From contig CACYGL010000004.1 of assembly GCA_902773995.1 (NCBI GenBank), forward strand, positions 1-64,000: a stretch of 64,000 nt of DNA. Reading direction: 5' to 3'. The stretch is from an uncultured Coriobacteriaceae bacterium. Its GTDB lineage: Bacteria > Actinomycetota > Coriobacteriia > Coriobacteriales > Atopobiaceae. The notes under the pieces were generated by a model. That model was not told the DNA's origin, searched no databases, and saw only the letters and a program-made list of their open reading frames with translations. The number at the start of each line of letters is the position of its first letter. Position 1 is the first letter of the stretch. A program made the translations under genes and the position numbers. Below, one piece after another: positions 55,669 through 64,000 of this stretch.

Positions 55669-56550
55669 CTACTTTGCGCCGCTGCCAGACCCGCTGCTCG
55701 ACGAGTCGCTGCTGCTCACCGGGGCTTCGCTCTCCGTAGAGCTGCCACCCGTGAGGTCATTGAGAATCGCAACCGGCGTGAACGACGTGGTGACCTGGTC
55801 GCGCAGCTCCTCCTCGAGCGTCTCATCCACTCCAGTGATGCTGCAGTTGAAGTTTACGCCGTTGGAGCTCTGCGTCTTAGACCACACAAACGTGATGAAC
55901 GAGGTCACGTCACCGGTGGGCTTGAGGAAGCCAAAGAACTGCGAGGTCTTGAACTTGCCGTTCTCGTCCATGTGCACGTTCACGTGGTAAATCACGGTAT
56001 TGATGTTGGGGTTGAGAAGGCAGTTCACCGAGAAGGCCGAGGCCTGCACCTGCGAGCCGGCAAAACACTCAAGCGCGTCCTCGGAGGTCGTGTCGATAAC
56101 GGTCACCTCGACGGTACCGGTGTTCTCGTCCGCCTCCTGCACAGAGAAGTCCTCGGGGAACTGCGTGAAGCCGTTGCCCCACTCCACGCCGCCACGCAGC
56201 GCCGATGCCACCGTGGCAACCGTCACATCATGCGCAAGGTCCGCCGTGTTGGAGCGCCGGACCACACCAAACATGACCTGCGCCGCCACCACGATCACGA
56301 GAAAGACCAGCACAAACCCAACGGCGGTCTTAGCGATGACCTTGCCCACGTTAGAGCCCGAGGGGTCATCCGCAGAAAGCGGGTCGATGTCGACACCAGT
56401 ACCCTTCTCCTTGCGGCGGCTGCGTTCGCGGCGGGCAACCTCCGCGTTGGAGTGACCCGTCTCGTCAACGGTCTCGAAGAGCTTCTCGGCCTCGTCGCCG
56501 GTAAGGGCGTTGGTCTGGCGGCGAGCCATCTCGGTTTTTGACTTAGCCAT
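55669..56550 (-). CDS. single-pass membrane protein with extracellular domain, unknown function
   Basis: About 293 residues. A cytoplasmic acidic/basic N-terminus of ~75 residues, one membrane helix (~76-98), and an outside domain of ~165 residues with TGTVEVTVIDTTSEDALE and SVNCLLNPNINTVIYHVNV, then a Ser-rich tail. I know no matching domain family. The ATG overlaps the NUDIX gene stop by 8 bp, so it is co-translated. GGGAG precedes the start. Confidence 0.75.
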   Translation of the reverse strand: MAKSKTEMARRQTNALTGDEAEKLFETVDETGHSNAEVARRERSRRKEKGTGVDIDPLSADDPSGSNVGKVIAKTAVGFVLVFLVIVVAAQVMFGVVRRSNTADLAHDVTVATVASALRGGVEWGNGFTQFPEDFSVQEADENTGTVEVTVIDTTSEDALECFAGSQVQASAFSVNCLLNPNINTVIYHVNVHMDENGKFKTSQFFGFLKPTGDVTSFITFVWSKTQSSNGVNFNCSITGVDETLEEELRDQVTTSFTPVAILNDLTGGSSTESEAPVSSSDSSSSGSGSGAK

Positions 56551-57397
56551 CAAACTCTCCCTCGCCCGCAGGGTCGTTCACGGGACCGGCTGCCTCGCCC
56601 GGGGCAAGGCGGTGCGCAATCGCGTCACAGATAAGGGCGCCCACCACGGTCTTTGCGTCCTCGATCCTGCCGTCGAGAACAGCGTCGACCAGCTCAGAAA
56701 GGTCGACAAGATCCACGTTGATGAACTCGTCGGCATCGGGGCTCGACTGGTGGTAGCTCAGGCCCGTTGCCATGTAGAGGTGGATAAGCTCGTCACAGAA
56801 GCCATCGGACGAGGCGATGGTGGTGAGATAAGCCATCTTCTCGGCCTGCATGCCGGTCTCTTCGGCAAGCTCGCGGTGGGCCGCGTCGAGCGGGTCCTCA
56901 CCGGGGTCCAGCTTGCCTGCAGGAATCTCGACCGTCACGCGGTCCAGCGCCGTGCGGAACTGGCGCACCAGGCAGATGCGGCCCTCGTCCGTGAGCGCGA
57001 CAACCGCAACAGCGCCGGGATGGCGCACGACGTCGCGCACAGCGGTGCGGCCGTCCGGAAGCTTCACGCGCAGGCGGTTGACGTTGAAGATGCGACCGGT
57101 CCAGGCCACGTCCTCTGATACGGGGTGCTCTTCCAGGCTGGCATCGCGGGGGTCATCCTCGCCCAGCACCAGGTCACGGGCCTGTGGGACACCCGAGACG
57201 TGGTCCTGGCTCGAGCGGTCTCCGTCAAAGGTAAGGTCATCGGCCGCCGAGCGCATGTCCGCAGTCGCCGAGCGGAGGTCGTCCATCGTGGGAACCGCCT
57301 CAACGTACTGTGGGCGAATCTGCGAATCATCTGCAGGTGTGCCCTCGTAGGAGTACTCCTCGTCCATCTCGTCGTCCGTGTCCTGCACCCGTGCCAC
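56543..57397 (-). CDS. NUDIX hydrolase, ADP-ribose pyrophosphatase-like
   Basis: About 284 residues. An N-terminal extension of ~90 acidic, low-complexity residues precedes the NUDIX domain. The NUDIX box is complete: GEDPLDAAHRELAEETGMQ with the REx2EExGu core; the flanking VRQFRTALDRVTVEIPAGKLD is typical of ADP-ribose pyrophosphatases. It hydrolyses nucleoside diphosphate derivatives. The start is chosen at a GTG (57397) with GGAGG nine bases upstream; a later ATG (57367) is possible. It is co-transcribed with the membrane protein gene at 55669. Confidence 0.8.
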   Translation of the reverse strand: MARVQDTDDEMDEEYSYEGTPADDSQIRPQYVEAVPTMDDLRSATADMRSAADDLTFDGDRSSQDHVSGVPQARDLVLGEDDPRDASLEEHPVSEDVAWTGRIFNVNRLRVKLPDGRTAVRDVVRHPGAVAVVALTDEGRICLVRQFRTALDRVTVEIPAGKLDPGEDPLDAAHRELAEETGMQAEKMAYLTTIASSDGFCDELIHLYMATGLSYHQSSPDADEFINVDLVDLSELVDAVLDGRIEDAKTVVGALICDAIAHRLAPGEAAGPVNDPAGEGEFDG

Positions 57398-57449
57398 CGC
57401 TCCATGCCTCCAAATACGTCGTCTGCCGCGTTGCGTGAGCGCGCCCGCG

Positions 57450-58745
57450 CTACCCGTTGTTGCGGGGAAGAACCGCCTTGGCACCAATGTCGTGGCGCAT
57501 GGTCTTACCCTCGAAGTCGATAAGGTCGCACGCGGCGTACGCCTGGCGGCGGGCCTCCTCGAAGGTGGGCGCCACGGCCGTCACGTCAAGCACGCGGCCA
57601 CCGGCGGTGACCAGCTGCCCGTTTGCGTCGATGGCGGTGCCGGCGTGATAGACGGTGACGCCATCCAGCGCCTCCGCGCTCTCGATGCCCGAGATGGCCT
57701 TGCCTTTCTCGTAACTTCCAGGGTAACCCGCGCTGGTGAGAACCACCGAGACGGCCCAATCGTCATCCCAGGAAATCATGTCCGGCGAGAGGGTCCCCTT
57801 GTCGCAGGCGAGAAAGACGTCGACAAGGTCCGCCTGCATGCGCGGCAGGACCACCTGGGTCTCGGGGTCGCCAAAGCGCGCGTTGAACTCGAGGACCTTG
57901 GGACCGTCCTTGGTGAGCATGAAGCCACCGTAGAGGCACCCAGAGTACGTGATGCCCTCGGCACGGAGCTCGTCGACCACGCGCTGCTCGATGGCAACCA
58001 TGGCGGCGTGCTCCTCGGGCGTAACCATGGGAACGGGCGAGTAGACGCCCATGCCGCCGGTGTTGGGGCCCTTGTCGCCGTCGAGGGCGCGCTTGTGGTC
58101 CTGCGCCGTGGCAAGCGGCACGAGCGTGGTGCCGTCCGTGAGTGCGAGAAGCGAGCACTCGGGGCCGTCGAGGGTCTCCTCAACGATCACCGTTGCGCCA
58201 GCCTCGCCAAAGCGGCCCGAGAAGCACTCGCGCACGCCGGCCAGGGCCTCATCGACATCCTTGGCAACAATGACGCCCTTGCCCGCGGCCAGGCCGTCGG
58301 CCTTCACCACGCAGGGACCGTCAAGCCGGCGGACGTACTCCTCGCAGGGCTCCTGCTCGGTGAAGGAACGCCAGGCTGCGGTGGGCACGCCTGCGCGAGC
58401 CATGACCTGCTTGGCGAACTTCTTGGAGCCCTCCATGCGCGCTGCGGAGGCGTTGGGCCCAAAGCACGCGATGCCGGCGGAGCGCACGGCATCTGCAACG
58501 CCCTCGACAAGCGGCGCCTCCGGGCCAATGACCACGAGGTCGATGCCGTTCTCGCGGGCAAAGTTTGCCACGTCGACGGGCGAGTTCTGGTCGATTGCGG
58601 CAACCTCGGCCATGGTGTCCATGCCACCGTTACCCGGGGCCACCCAGAGCTTGCCCGCGCGCGGAGACTCGGCAAGCTTGACGAGAAGCGCATGCTCGCG
58701 CCCTCCTGCACCCAGGAGAAGAATATCGACCTTAGACTCGCCCAC
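57450..58745 (-). CDS. purD: phosphoribosylamine-glycine ligase
   Basis: About 431 residues. An ATP-grasp enzyme of purine synthesis. Motifs: LLLGAGGREHAL at the N-terminus, CVVKADGLAAGKGVIV, QDHKRALDGDKGPNTGGMG, LEFNARFGDPETQ. The start is uncertain: I take the GTG at 58745 (AAGGGAGG upstream); an ATG eight codons earlier at 58769 is possible. It lies 66 bp downstream of purA on the same strand. Confidence 0.93.
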   Translation of the reverse strand: MGESKVDILLLGAGGREHALLVKLAESPRAGKLWVAPGNGGMDTMAEVAAIDQNSPVDVANFARENGIDLVVIGPEAPLVEGVADAVRSAGIACFGPNASAARMEGSKKFAKQVMARAGVPTAAWRSFTEQEPCEEYVRRLDGPCVVKADGLAAGKGVIVAKDVDEALAGVRECFSGRFGEAGATVIVEETLDGPECSLLALTDGTTLVPLATAQDHKRALDGDKGPNTGGMGVYSPVPMVTPEEHAAMVAIEQRVVDELRAEGITYSGCLYGGFMLTKDGPKVLEFNARFGDPETQVVLPRMQADLVDVFLACDKGTLSPDMISWDDDWAVSVVLTSAGYPGSYEKGKAISGIESAEALDGVTVYHAGTAIDANGQLVTAGGRVLDVTAVAPTFEEARRQAYAACDLIDFEGKTMRHDIGAKAVLPRNNG

Positions 58746-58811
58746 GTGTCCTCCCTTGTTTCTCGCCATGGCATGACGCGCCCGGGCAACCCAGGCGCGT
58801 CGGCGCAACAT

Positions 58812-60092
<1,281 letters not shown>

Positions 60093-60301
60093 TGCTCCCC
60101 CTCAAAAAGAGTGTGATAGAACGGGCAACCGGCGCTTGGCACACGTCGCCCCTAACCAAGCCAGTATACGGCATGGCCAGCGATTATCGGGAGCCGTGCT
60201 ACCGGGTCCGAAAACATCCCACAGGCGGAACAAGCATTGCTCGGCAAAGGCAGCGTGACGCGTGGCTGGTGGCGCATCTGGCGAGAGGAACGCGGGCCAC
60301 G

Positions 60302-61623
60302 CTAGTCGTCGTAGCGCGTCGTGACCTCGAGGAACTTTGTCTTGTTGCCCACAAAGGTGAGGGGCACGTCGCCAAGGGCACCAGAACGGTTCTTCGCGAT
60401 GATGAAGTTGGTGACGCCCATGTCCGGGCGGTCGTCGCGGGCGGCCTCCTCCTCGTCCATGGAGCGGTCGAGAAGGATGACGATGTCTGCGTCCTGCTCG
60501 ATGGCGCCGGACTCGCGCAGGTCCGAGAGCTCGGGGCGCTTGCCGGTGCGCTCGGTCACGCGACGAGAGAGCTGCGACAGCGCGATGACGGGGCACTCCA
60601 GGTCCTTGGCCATGATCTTGATGCCTCGCGACATCTCCGAGACCTCGGTGGCACGGCTGTCCGCACGGCGCATGCCGGCTGGTGGCGAGAGGAGCTGCAG
60701 GTAGTCCACCACAACAAGGCCAAGCTTCTTGCCATGGAGCATACGGCGGGCCTTGGCGCGGATCTCGGTGACCGTGGTACCGGGCGTATCGTCGATCATG
60801 ATGTCTAGACCCGAGAGCTCGTCTGTGCCACGGATGAGCTCGGGCCACTGGTCGTTCTGAATGTGGGCCGAGCGAATCTCCTGCAGACCAACGCCGGACT
60901 GGGCCGAGAGAAGACGCTGTGCAATCTCGATCTTGCTCATCTCGAGCGAGAAGAACGCGACCGAGGCACCGTTGAACGCCGCGTTCACGGCAAGGTTGAG
61001 CGCGAAGGAGGTCTTGCCCACGCCGGGTCGCGCGCCGATGACGATCATTTGGCCAGGCCGGAGGCCCAGCAGCTTGGAGTCGATGGTGGGGAAGCCCGTC
61101 TTGACGCCCAGCTCGGCGGTCTGGTTCTCGCACATGTCCGAGAGCTGGTCGAAGAGGTCGCTCATGATGCCACGACCTCCTTGGTGTCCTCGGGAGCATC
61201 GTAGGCAAGGGCAGTGATCTGCGCGGCGGCAGAGATCATGCGGCGCAGCGTGGAGTCGCGGCGCAGCATCTCCACGTGGCGGCGCCAGCCCACAAGCGCA
61301 AGCGAGTTGTTGCCAAGGTCCAGGAGGTATGGTCTGCCGCCCACGCGCTCCAGTTCGCCCTGGCTTTTGAGGAAGTCCGCGAGCGAGATGGTATCAACCG
61401 CCATGTTGCGGTCGAACATCTCGCGCATGGCCAGGTAGATCTTGCGATTGGAGGGGATGTAGAAGTCGTCAGGCTCCAGCTCGATGAGGCACTCCTGCAG
61501 CACGTCCTGCGAGATCATCATGGCCGAGAGGACCGAGGACTCCGCCTCAGGGTCCTGCGGCATCGCAACGTCCGACGTTGCCGTCATCTGGGTTGGGTTG
61601 ATGTCGTAGCCGTCCTGTGCCAC
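60302..61623 (-). pseudogene. dnaB: replicative DNA helicase, frame broken at the domain linker
   Basis: The N-terminal domain (61623-61162) runs from MAQDGYDINPTQMTATSDVAM through EAESSVLSAMM to DAPEDTKEVVAS and stops; the RecA-like domain (61165-60302) starts GIMSDLFDQLSDM in another frame and carries Walker A ARPGVGKTSFA, Walker B VVVDYLQLL and GDVPLTF near the end. About 23-25 residues of the usual linker (following KEVV) are missing at 61160-61165. The gene is in its usual place after rplI. As written there is no intact DnaB; a true lethal mutation is unlikely, so an assembly fault is the first explanation. Confidence 0.85.
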
Positions 61624-62123
61624 GAGCCGTGCTCCCTCCTGCTTTCGTGCCGCTGTCTGTTCTCTGGATGCTACCGCAACGCACGCGTGCGAACGCTGAT
61701 TGACCGCCCGGCCATTGCAAGCCCTCTACCTGCGGCAAAGGAAAAAGCGGTGGAGTCTTCTACACGCGATGTTGAAAACCTCTCTCGCTGAGCGGGCGTT
61801 TTGAGACTTTTCAACGTTTTCAACAATTTGGCGAATGGTGTGTTGGTAATCGAGAAGCCCGATTTGCAGAATCGCCTTAAATATTCATTACGTACGAGAC
61901 AAGCCAGCGTGTTTGGCCCAATTATTCGGAACTTGCGCGTTTTCCCAGGTAACAAGGCCTATAAAATGCATTTTTCGAGCGTTTGCCCCGCATGCCACAC
62001 GTGCATGCGGGGCAAATTTGTGGTAGTGCGCTTACCAACCGAGTCTGGCGACCCCCCGCCCCTGACCTGCGGGAATTGTTGAAATCCCCAGTTGGAGGCA
62101 GGTTTGGTCGAAAACTCCGAGAG
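61624..62123. other. gene-free stretch with terminator hairpin between rplI and dnaB
   Basis: 500 bp, AT-richer than the surroundings. It contains a perfect 14-bp hairpin TTTGCCCCGCATGC/GCATGCGGGGCAAA (61982-62016) that could terminate rplI transcription on the minus strand, a TATAAA-like box at ~61960, and a cluster of GTTGAAAAC/GTTTTCAAC-type repeats at 61768-61827 upstream of dnaB. I see no ORF with coding character. Confidence 0.6.
61982..62016 (-). terminator. perfect 14-bp hairpin downstream of rplI
   Basis: Stem 61982-61995 with 62003-62016, loop CACACGT. AT-rich on both sides, so it could work in either direction. Confidence 0.65.
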
Positions 62124-62663
62124 CTACTCGGCAGCCTCGGTGGTCTCAGCGGCCTCGTCCGCGGCCTCAGTGGCCTCGGGCTCGGCGGCCTCCTCGGCCG
62201 CAGGCTCCTCGGCGACAGGCTCGTCGCCCACGAGGACGATGACCTTCGCGTTAATGTCGCGGTAGAGGTTGATCTCGACGGCGTGGCGACCGGCGGTCTT
62301 GATGGTGGCGCCACGAACGATGCGCTTGCGGTCGACGTCGACGCCGAGCTGGGCCTTGATGGCCTCGACGATCTGCTGCGAGGTGACGGAGCCAAAGAGC
62401 TGGCCCTCCTCGCCAATCTTCGCGTCGACCTTCACGAGCTTCTCGTCGAGGACAGCCTTGGTGGCCTCGGCGTTGGAGATGCGCTCGGCCTCGCGCTTGG
62501 CGATGCTGTCGCGGCGCTGCTCGAGCTGCTTGAGGTTACCCGGGGTGGCAGGCTGGGCAATCTTGTTGCGGAAGAGGTAGTTCTCCGCATAGCCCTGGGC
62601 CACGTCGACGACGTCGCCCTCTCCGCCCTTGCCCCGGAGCTCACCCAGGAGGATGACTTTCAT
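62124..62663 (-). CDS. rplI: 50S ribosomal protein bL9
   Basis: 179 residues. MKVILLGELRGKGGEGDVVDVAQGYAENYL is the bL9 start in conserved form (KVILL, GxxGDVVxVxxGYxRNYL). The C-terminal domain has GEEGQLFGSVTSQQI and INLYRDINAKVIV. After ~150 it carries a ~30-residue Ala/Glu extension absent in most bL9. It lies in the usual rpsF-ssb-rpsR-rplI-dnaB order, here with a DUF2232-like gene between rpsR and rplI. Confidence 0.94.
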   Translation of the reverse strand: MKVILLGELRGKGGEGDVVDVAQGYAENYLFRNKIAQPATPGNLKQLEQRRDSIAKREAERISNAEATKAVLDEKLVKVDAKIGEEGQLFGSVTSQQIVEAIKAQLGVDVDRKRIVRGATIKTAGRHAVEINLYRDINAKVIVLVGDEPVAEEPAAEEAAEPEATEAADEAAETTEAAE

Positions 62664-62678
62664 GGGACACTCCTTCGT

Positions 62679-63650
62679 TCAGTCGGCTATGCCGACTTCT
62701 GATCTTCCGGCAACGATGGTGCACGCACCTGCGAACGCCCCCACGTGCCTGGTCCTGATGAGCCAGGCGATGATGGCAAAGCCCTGGACCGCAAAGGCAA
62801 TCCTGAGCGCCACCAGGAGGTTGGCCGAGACCATGTTCACGGCGTTGGTATACGCCTGCGGGACCACCCTCACCGCCGCGAGGCCAAGGATGTCGGCCAC
62901 AAGGACGCCAACGAGCCACACGGGCACGTCATAGTCCACAAGCGAGGGCATGGAGACGCGAAGCTCTTCTCGCCTCACCGACGCACGGGCGCCGAGAAAA
63001 GCGCAGACGAACTCGACCAAGGCGACAACGAGGTATGCGCTGGGCCAGTAGAGCTGGAGCATTGCGCGCAGGGCATCAATCTGGGCCGCGGCCGAGACGG
63101 ACGCCACACCAATGCTCTTGGCATACTCGTTCACAAGCTGCGTGATCATGTCGGCAATGGAGGAGTCCATCGACTGCAGCTGGATGGCGTCGACGCCGAT
63201 GAGCGCGAGCGTGCCGCACCCAATGAGCGCAAACGAAACCGAGAGCGACAGTCTGCCGTGCGAGGTGGCCCATGCCGTCCCAATGCCAATGGCGCAGGCA
63301 ACGAGGACGCTCGGCACCGTGGCAACCTGCACCACGAGGGCTACGACCGCCGCCGGCACAAGCGTGCAAGCGAGCGTCGCAAGTGTCTGCAATGGGTTGC
63401 GCGCAGCCAAGGTGATGGCCGCACCGTACCCAATGGCAAAGCACCCGAGCATGGGGATGTACCCGGCTATGACACCGCCGAGCGCGCAAATAACGAGCCC
63501 GGCAACGAGCGACGAACCGCCGCGCGGTGCCTGTGCGCCATCCCCTGTGGGCACAATCCCGCCCTGCTCAGGCGAGTCACCCTTGGAGTTAGACGCATCC
63601 CAGAGCGCAAGCGCCCTGGTCTGCTCGTCTGTACGCTTCTCCACCGTCAT
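62679..63650 (-). CDS. DUF2232-like membrane protein
   Basis: 323 residues with about eight membrane helices in two groups (~50-130 and ~200-305), and a disordered N-terminus with KGDSPEQGG. The position between rpsR and rplI is where DUF2232 (YybS-like) proteins are found in many Gram-positives, and the hydrophobic pattern fits. The family's function is unknown, possibly linked to envelope or small-molecule transport. Confidence 0.7.
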   Translation of the reverse strand: MTVEKRTDEQTRALALWDASNSKGDSPEQGGIVPTGDGAQAPRGGSSLVAGLVICALGGVIAGYIPMLGCFAIGYGAAITLAARNPLQTLATLACTLVPAAVVALVVQVATVPSVLVACAIGIGTAWATSHGRLSLSVSFALIGCGTLALIGVDAIQLQSMDSSIADMITQLVNEYAKSIGVASVSAAAQIDALRAMLQLYWPSAYLVVALVEFVCAFLGARASVRREELRVSMPSLVDYDVPVWLVGVLVADILGLAAVRVVPQAYTNAVNMVSANLLVALRIAFAVQGFAIIAWLIRTRHVGAFAGACTIVAGRSEVGIAD

Positions 63651-63680
63651 GACCTAGTGGTTCTTTCTCGAACCCCGCAC

Positions 63681-63847
63681 CTAGCCGCGGTTGCGGCCGC
63701 CGCGGCTGGAGACCACGGGGACGGTGTAGGGCAGGAGCGCCATAACGCGGGCGCGCTTGATGGCAACCGCGATATCGTGCTGGTGCTGCGTGCAGGCGTG
63801 CGACGCGGCTGGCGCTGAAACTCTTGCTTTTTCTGCTGCTGAGCCAT
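63681..63847 (-). pseudogene. rpsR: 30S ribosomal protein bS18, internally deleted and frame-broken
   Basis: Frame 1 (63847 to ~63800) gives MAQQQKKQEFQRQPRR; frame 2 resumes CTQHQHDIAVAIKRARVMAL and ends VSSRGGRNRG with TAG at 63681. About 38 residues between them (the KYCxFC...RRVT region) are missing. The remaining 167 bp is not a multiple of three. Microhomology (CGC/GCACG) is visible at the join. bS18 is essential, so I expect an assembly error. Confidence 0.9.
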
Positions 63848-63894
63848 GTCTGGTTTGCCTTTCTAACGGCGGCCCTGGGGCCGCCTTGCTGTTA

Positions 63895-64000
63895 CTAGAA
63901 CGGAATGTCCTCGTCGTAGACGTCTGCCGCAGGGGGCGTGGAGACGGGCGGCGCGGCAGGTGCGGGTGCGGAGTAGCCCGGCTGTGCGGGGTACTGCGCG
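63895..64000 (-). CDS. ssb: single-stranded DNA-binding protein, C-terminal end
   Basis: The gene continues past the right edge. The visible 35 codons give a Pro/Ala-rich tail ending DVYDEDIPF, the acidic SSB tip that recruits partner proteins. It is upstream of rpsR as in the usual ribosomal-replication operon. Confidence 0.93.
   Translation of the reverse strand, partial: AQYPAQPGYSAPAPAAPPVSTPPAADVYDEDIPF

Noticed and set aside
61160-61165. Intein or programmed frameshift in dnaB
   Set aside because: Sequence is missing rather than added, no intein motifs are present, and no slippery site with a downstream structure is visible at the break.

Overview
The window is high-GC bacterial chromosome. 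It carries a ribosomal-replication block (ssb, rpsR, DUF2232-like gene, rplI, dnaB), a pur operon containing a class B sortase, an IPNTG-anchored pilin-domain adhesin, an EF-G paralogue and an Nramp-related transporter paired with an MgtE_N/CBS protein. Together these suggest an actinobacterium of the Coriobacteriia, probably Atopobiaceae (Olsenella-like). The taxonomy is inference from gene content and codon bias; no rRNA lies in the window.

Layout. 0-1.3 kb: a possible T-box leader, a 243-bp nested inverted-repeat element (A1) and a YfcE-type phosphodiesterase. 1.3-5.7 kb (minus): a small membrane protein, an Ltp-repeat lipoprotein, two HTH paralogues around a membrane Ser/Thr kinase, and metA, which is translationally coupled to the HTH and kinase genes. 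5.9-11.2 kb: DEAD helicase, RlmI-like methyltransferase, an AAA ATPase behind three 20-bp iterons, tadA, tRNA-Ser(UGA), lemA. 11.5-14.6 kb: a PRC/MgtE_N/CBS membrane protein and an Nramp-related (NRMT-like) transporter. 14.8-20.7 kb (minus): a nucleoside ABC importer with a purine nucleoside phosphorylase, bracketed by two copies of repeat family E. 21-26.5 kb (minus): mtnA, PRC-barrel protein, YtxH protein, a cyanophycin-synthetase-N-like protein, a CorC/CNNM protein. 26.7-34.7 kb: a membrane endonuclease/exonuclease/phosphatase-fold protein, repeat A2, a nuclease-fold gene, an EF-G paralogue, a radical SAM protein, a 23S rRNA U5-methyltransferase. 34.7-38.6 kb: three copies of repeat family B alternating with a membrane-tethered sigma factor and a second nuclease-fold gene. 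38.7-47.2 kb: a giant adhesin with a VWA domain and 16 pilin isopeptide domains. 47.9-53 kb (minus): purE-yqeY-srtB-purF-purM-purN. 53.2-57.4 kb: pyridoxine kinase, a third nuclease-fold (AbiEi-like) gene bracketed by repeat family C, a secreted or membrane protein, a NUDIX hydrolase. 57.4-64 kb (minus): purD, purA, dnaB, rplI, DUF2232-like gene, rpsR, ssb.

How it fits together. Purine metabolism dominates: de novo synthesis (purE, F, M, N, D, A) plus nucleoside uptake and phosphorolysis. The surface module is the adhesin and the sortase. Two patterns stand out. First, several unrelated families of intergenic palindromic elements sit immediately beside three homologous Vsr/DUF559-like nuclease-fold genes, a possible undescribed repeat-nuclease association. 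Second, in the right half five loci lack about 50-110 bp internally (adhesin signal/VWA junction, purM, the sortase/purF boundary, dnaB, rpsR) and one more (sigma factor) is frameshifted. Because dnaB and rpsR are normally essential, assembly error is the likeliest cause and these loci should be checked before anything is built on them.
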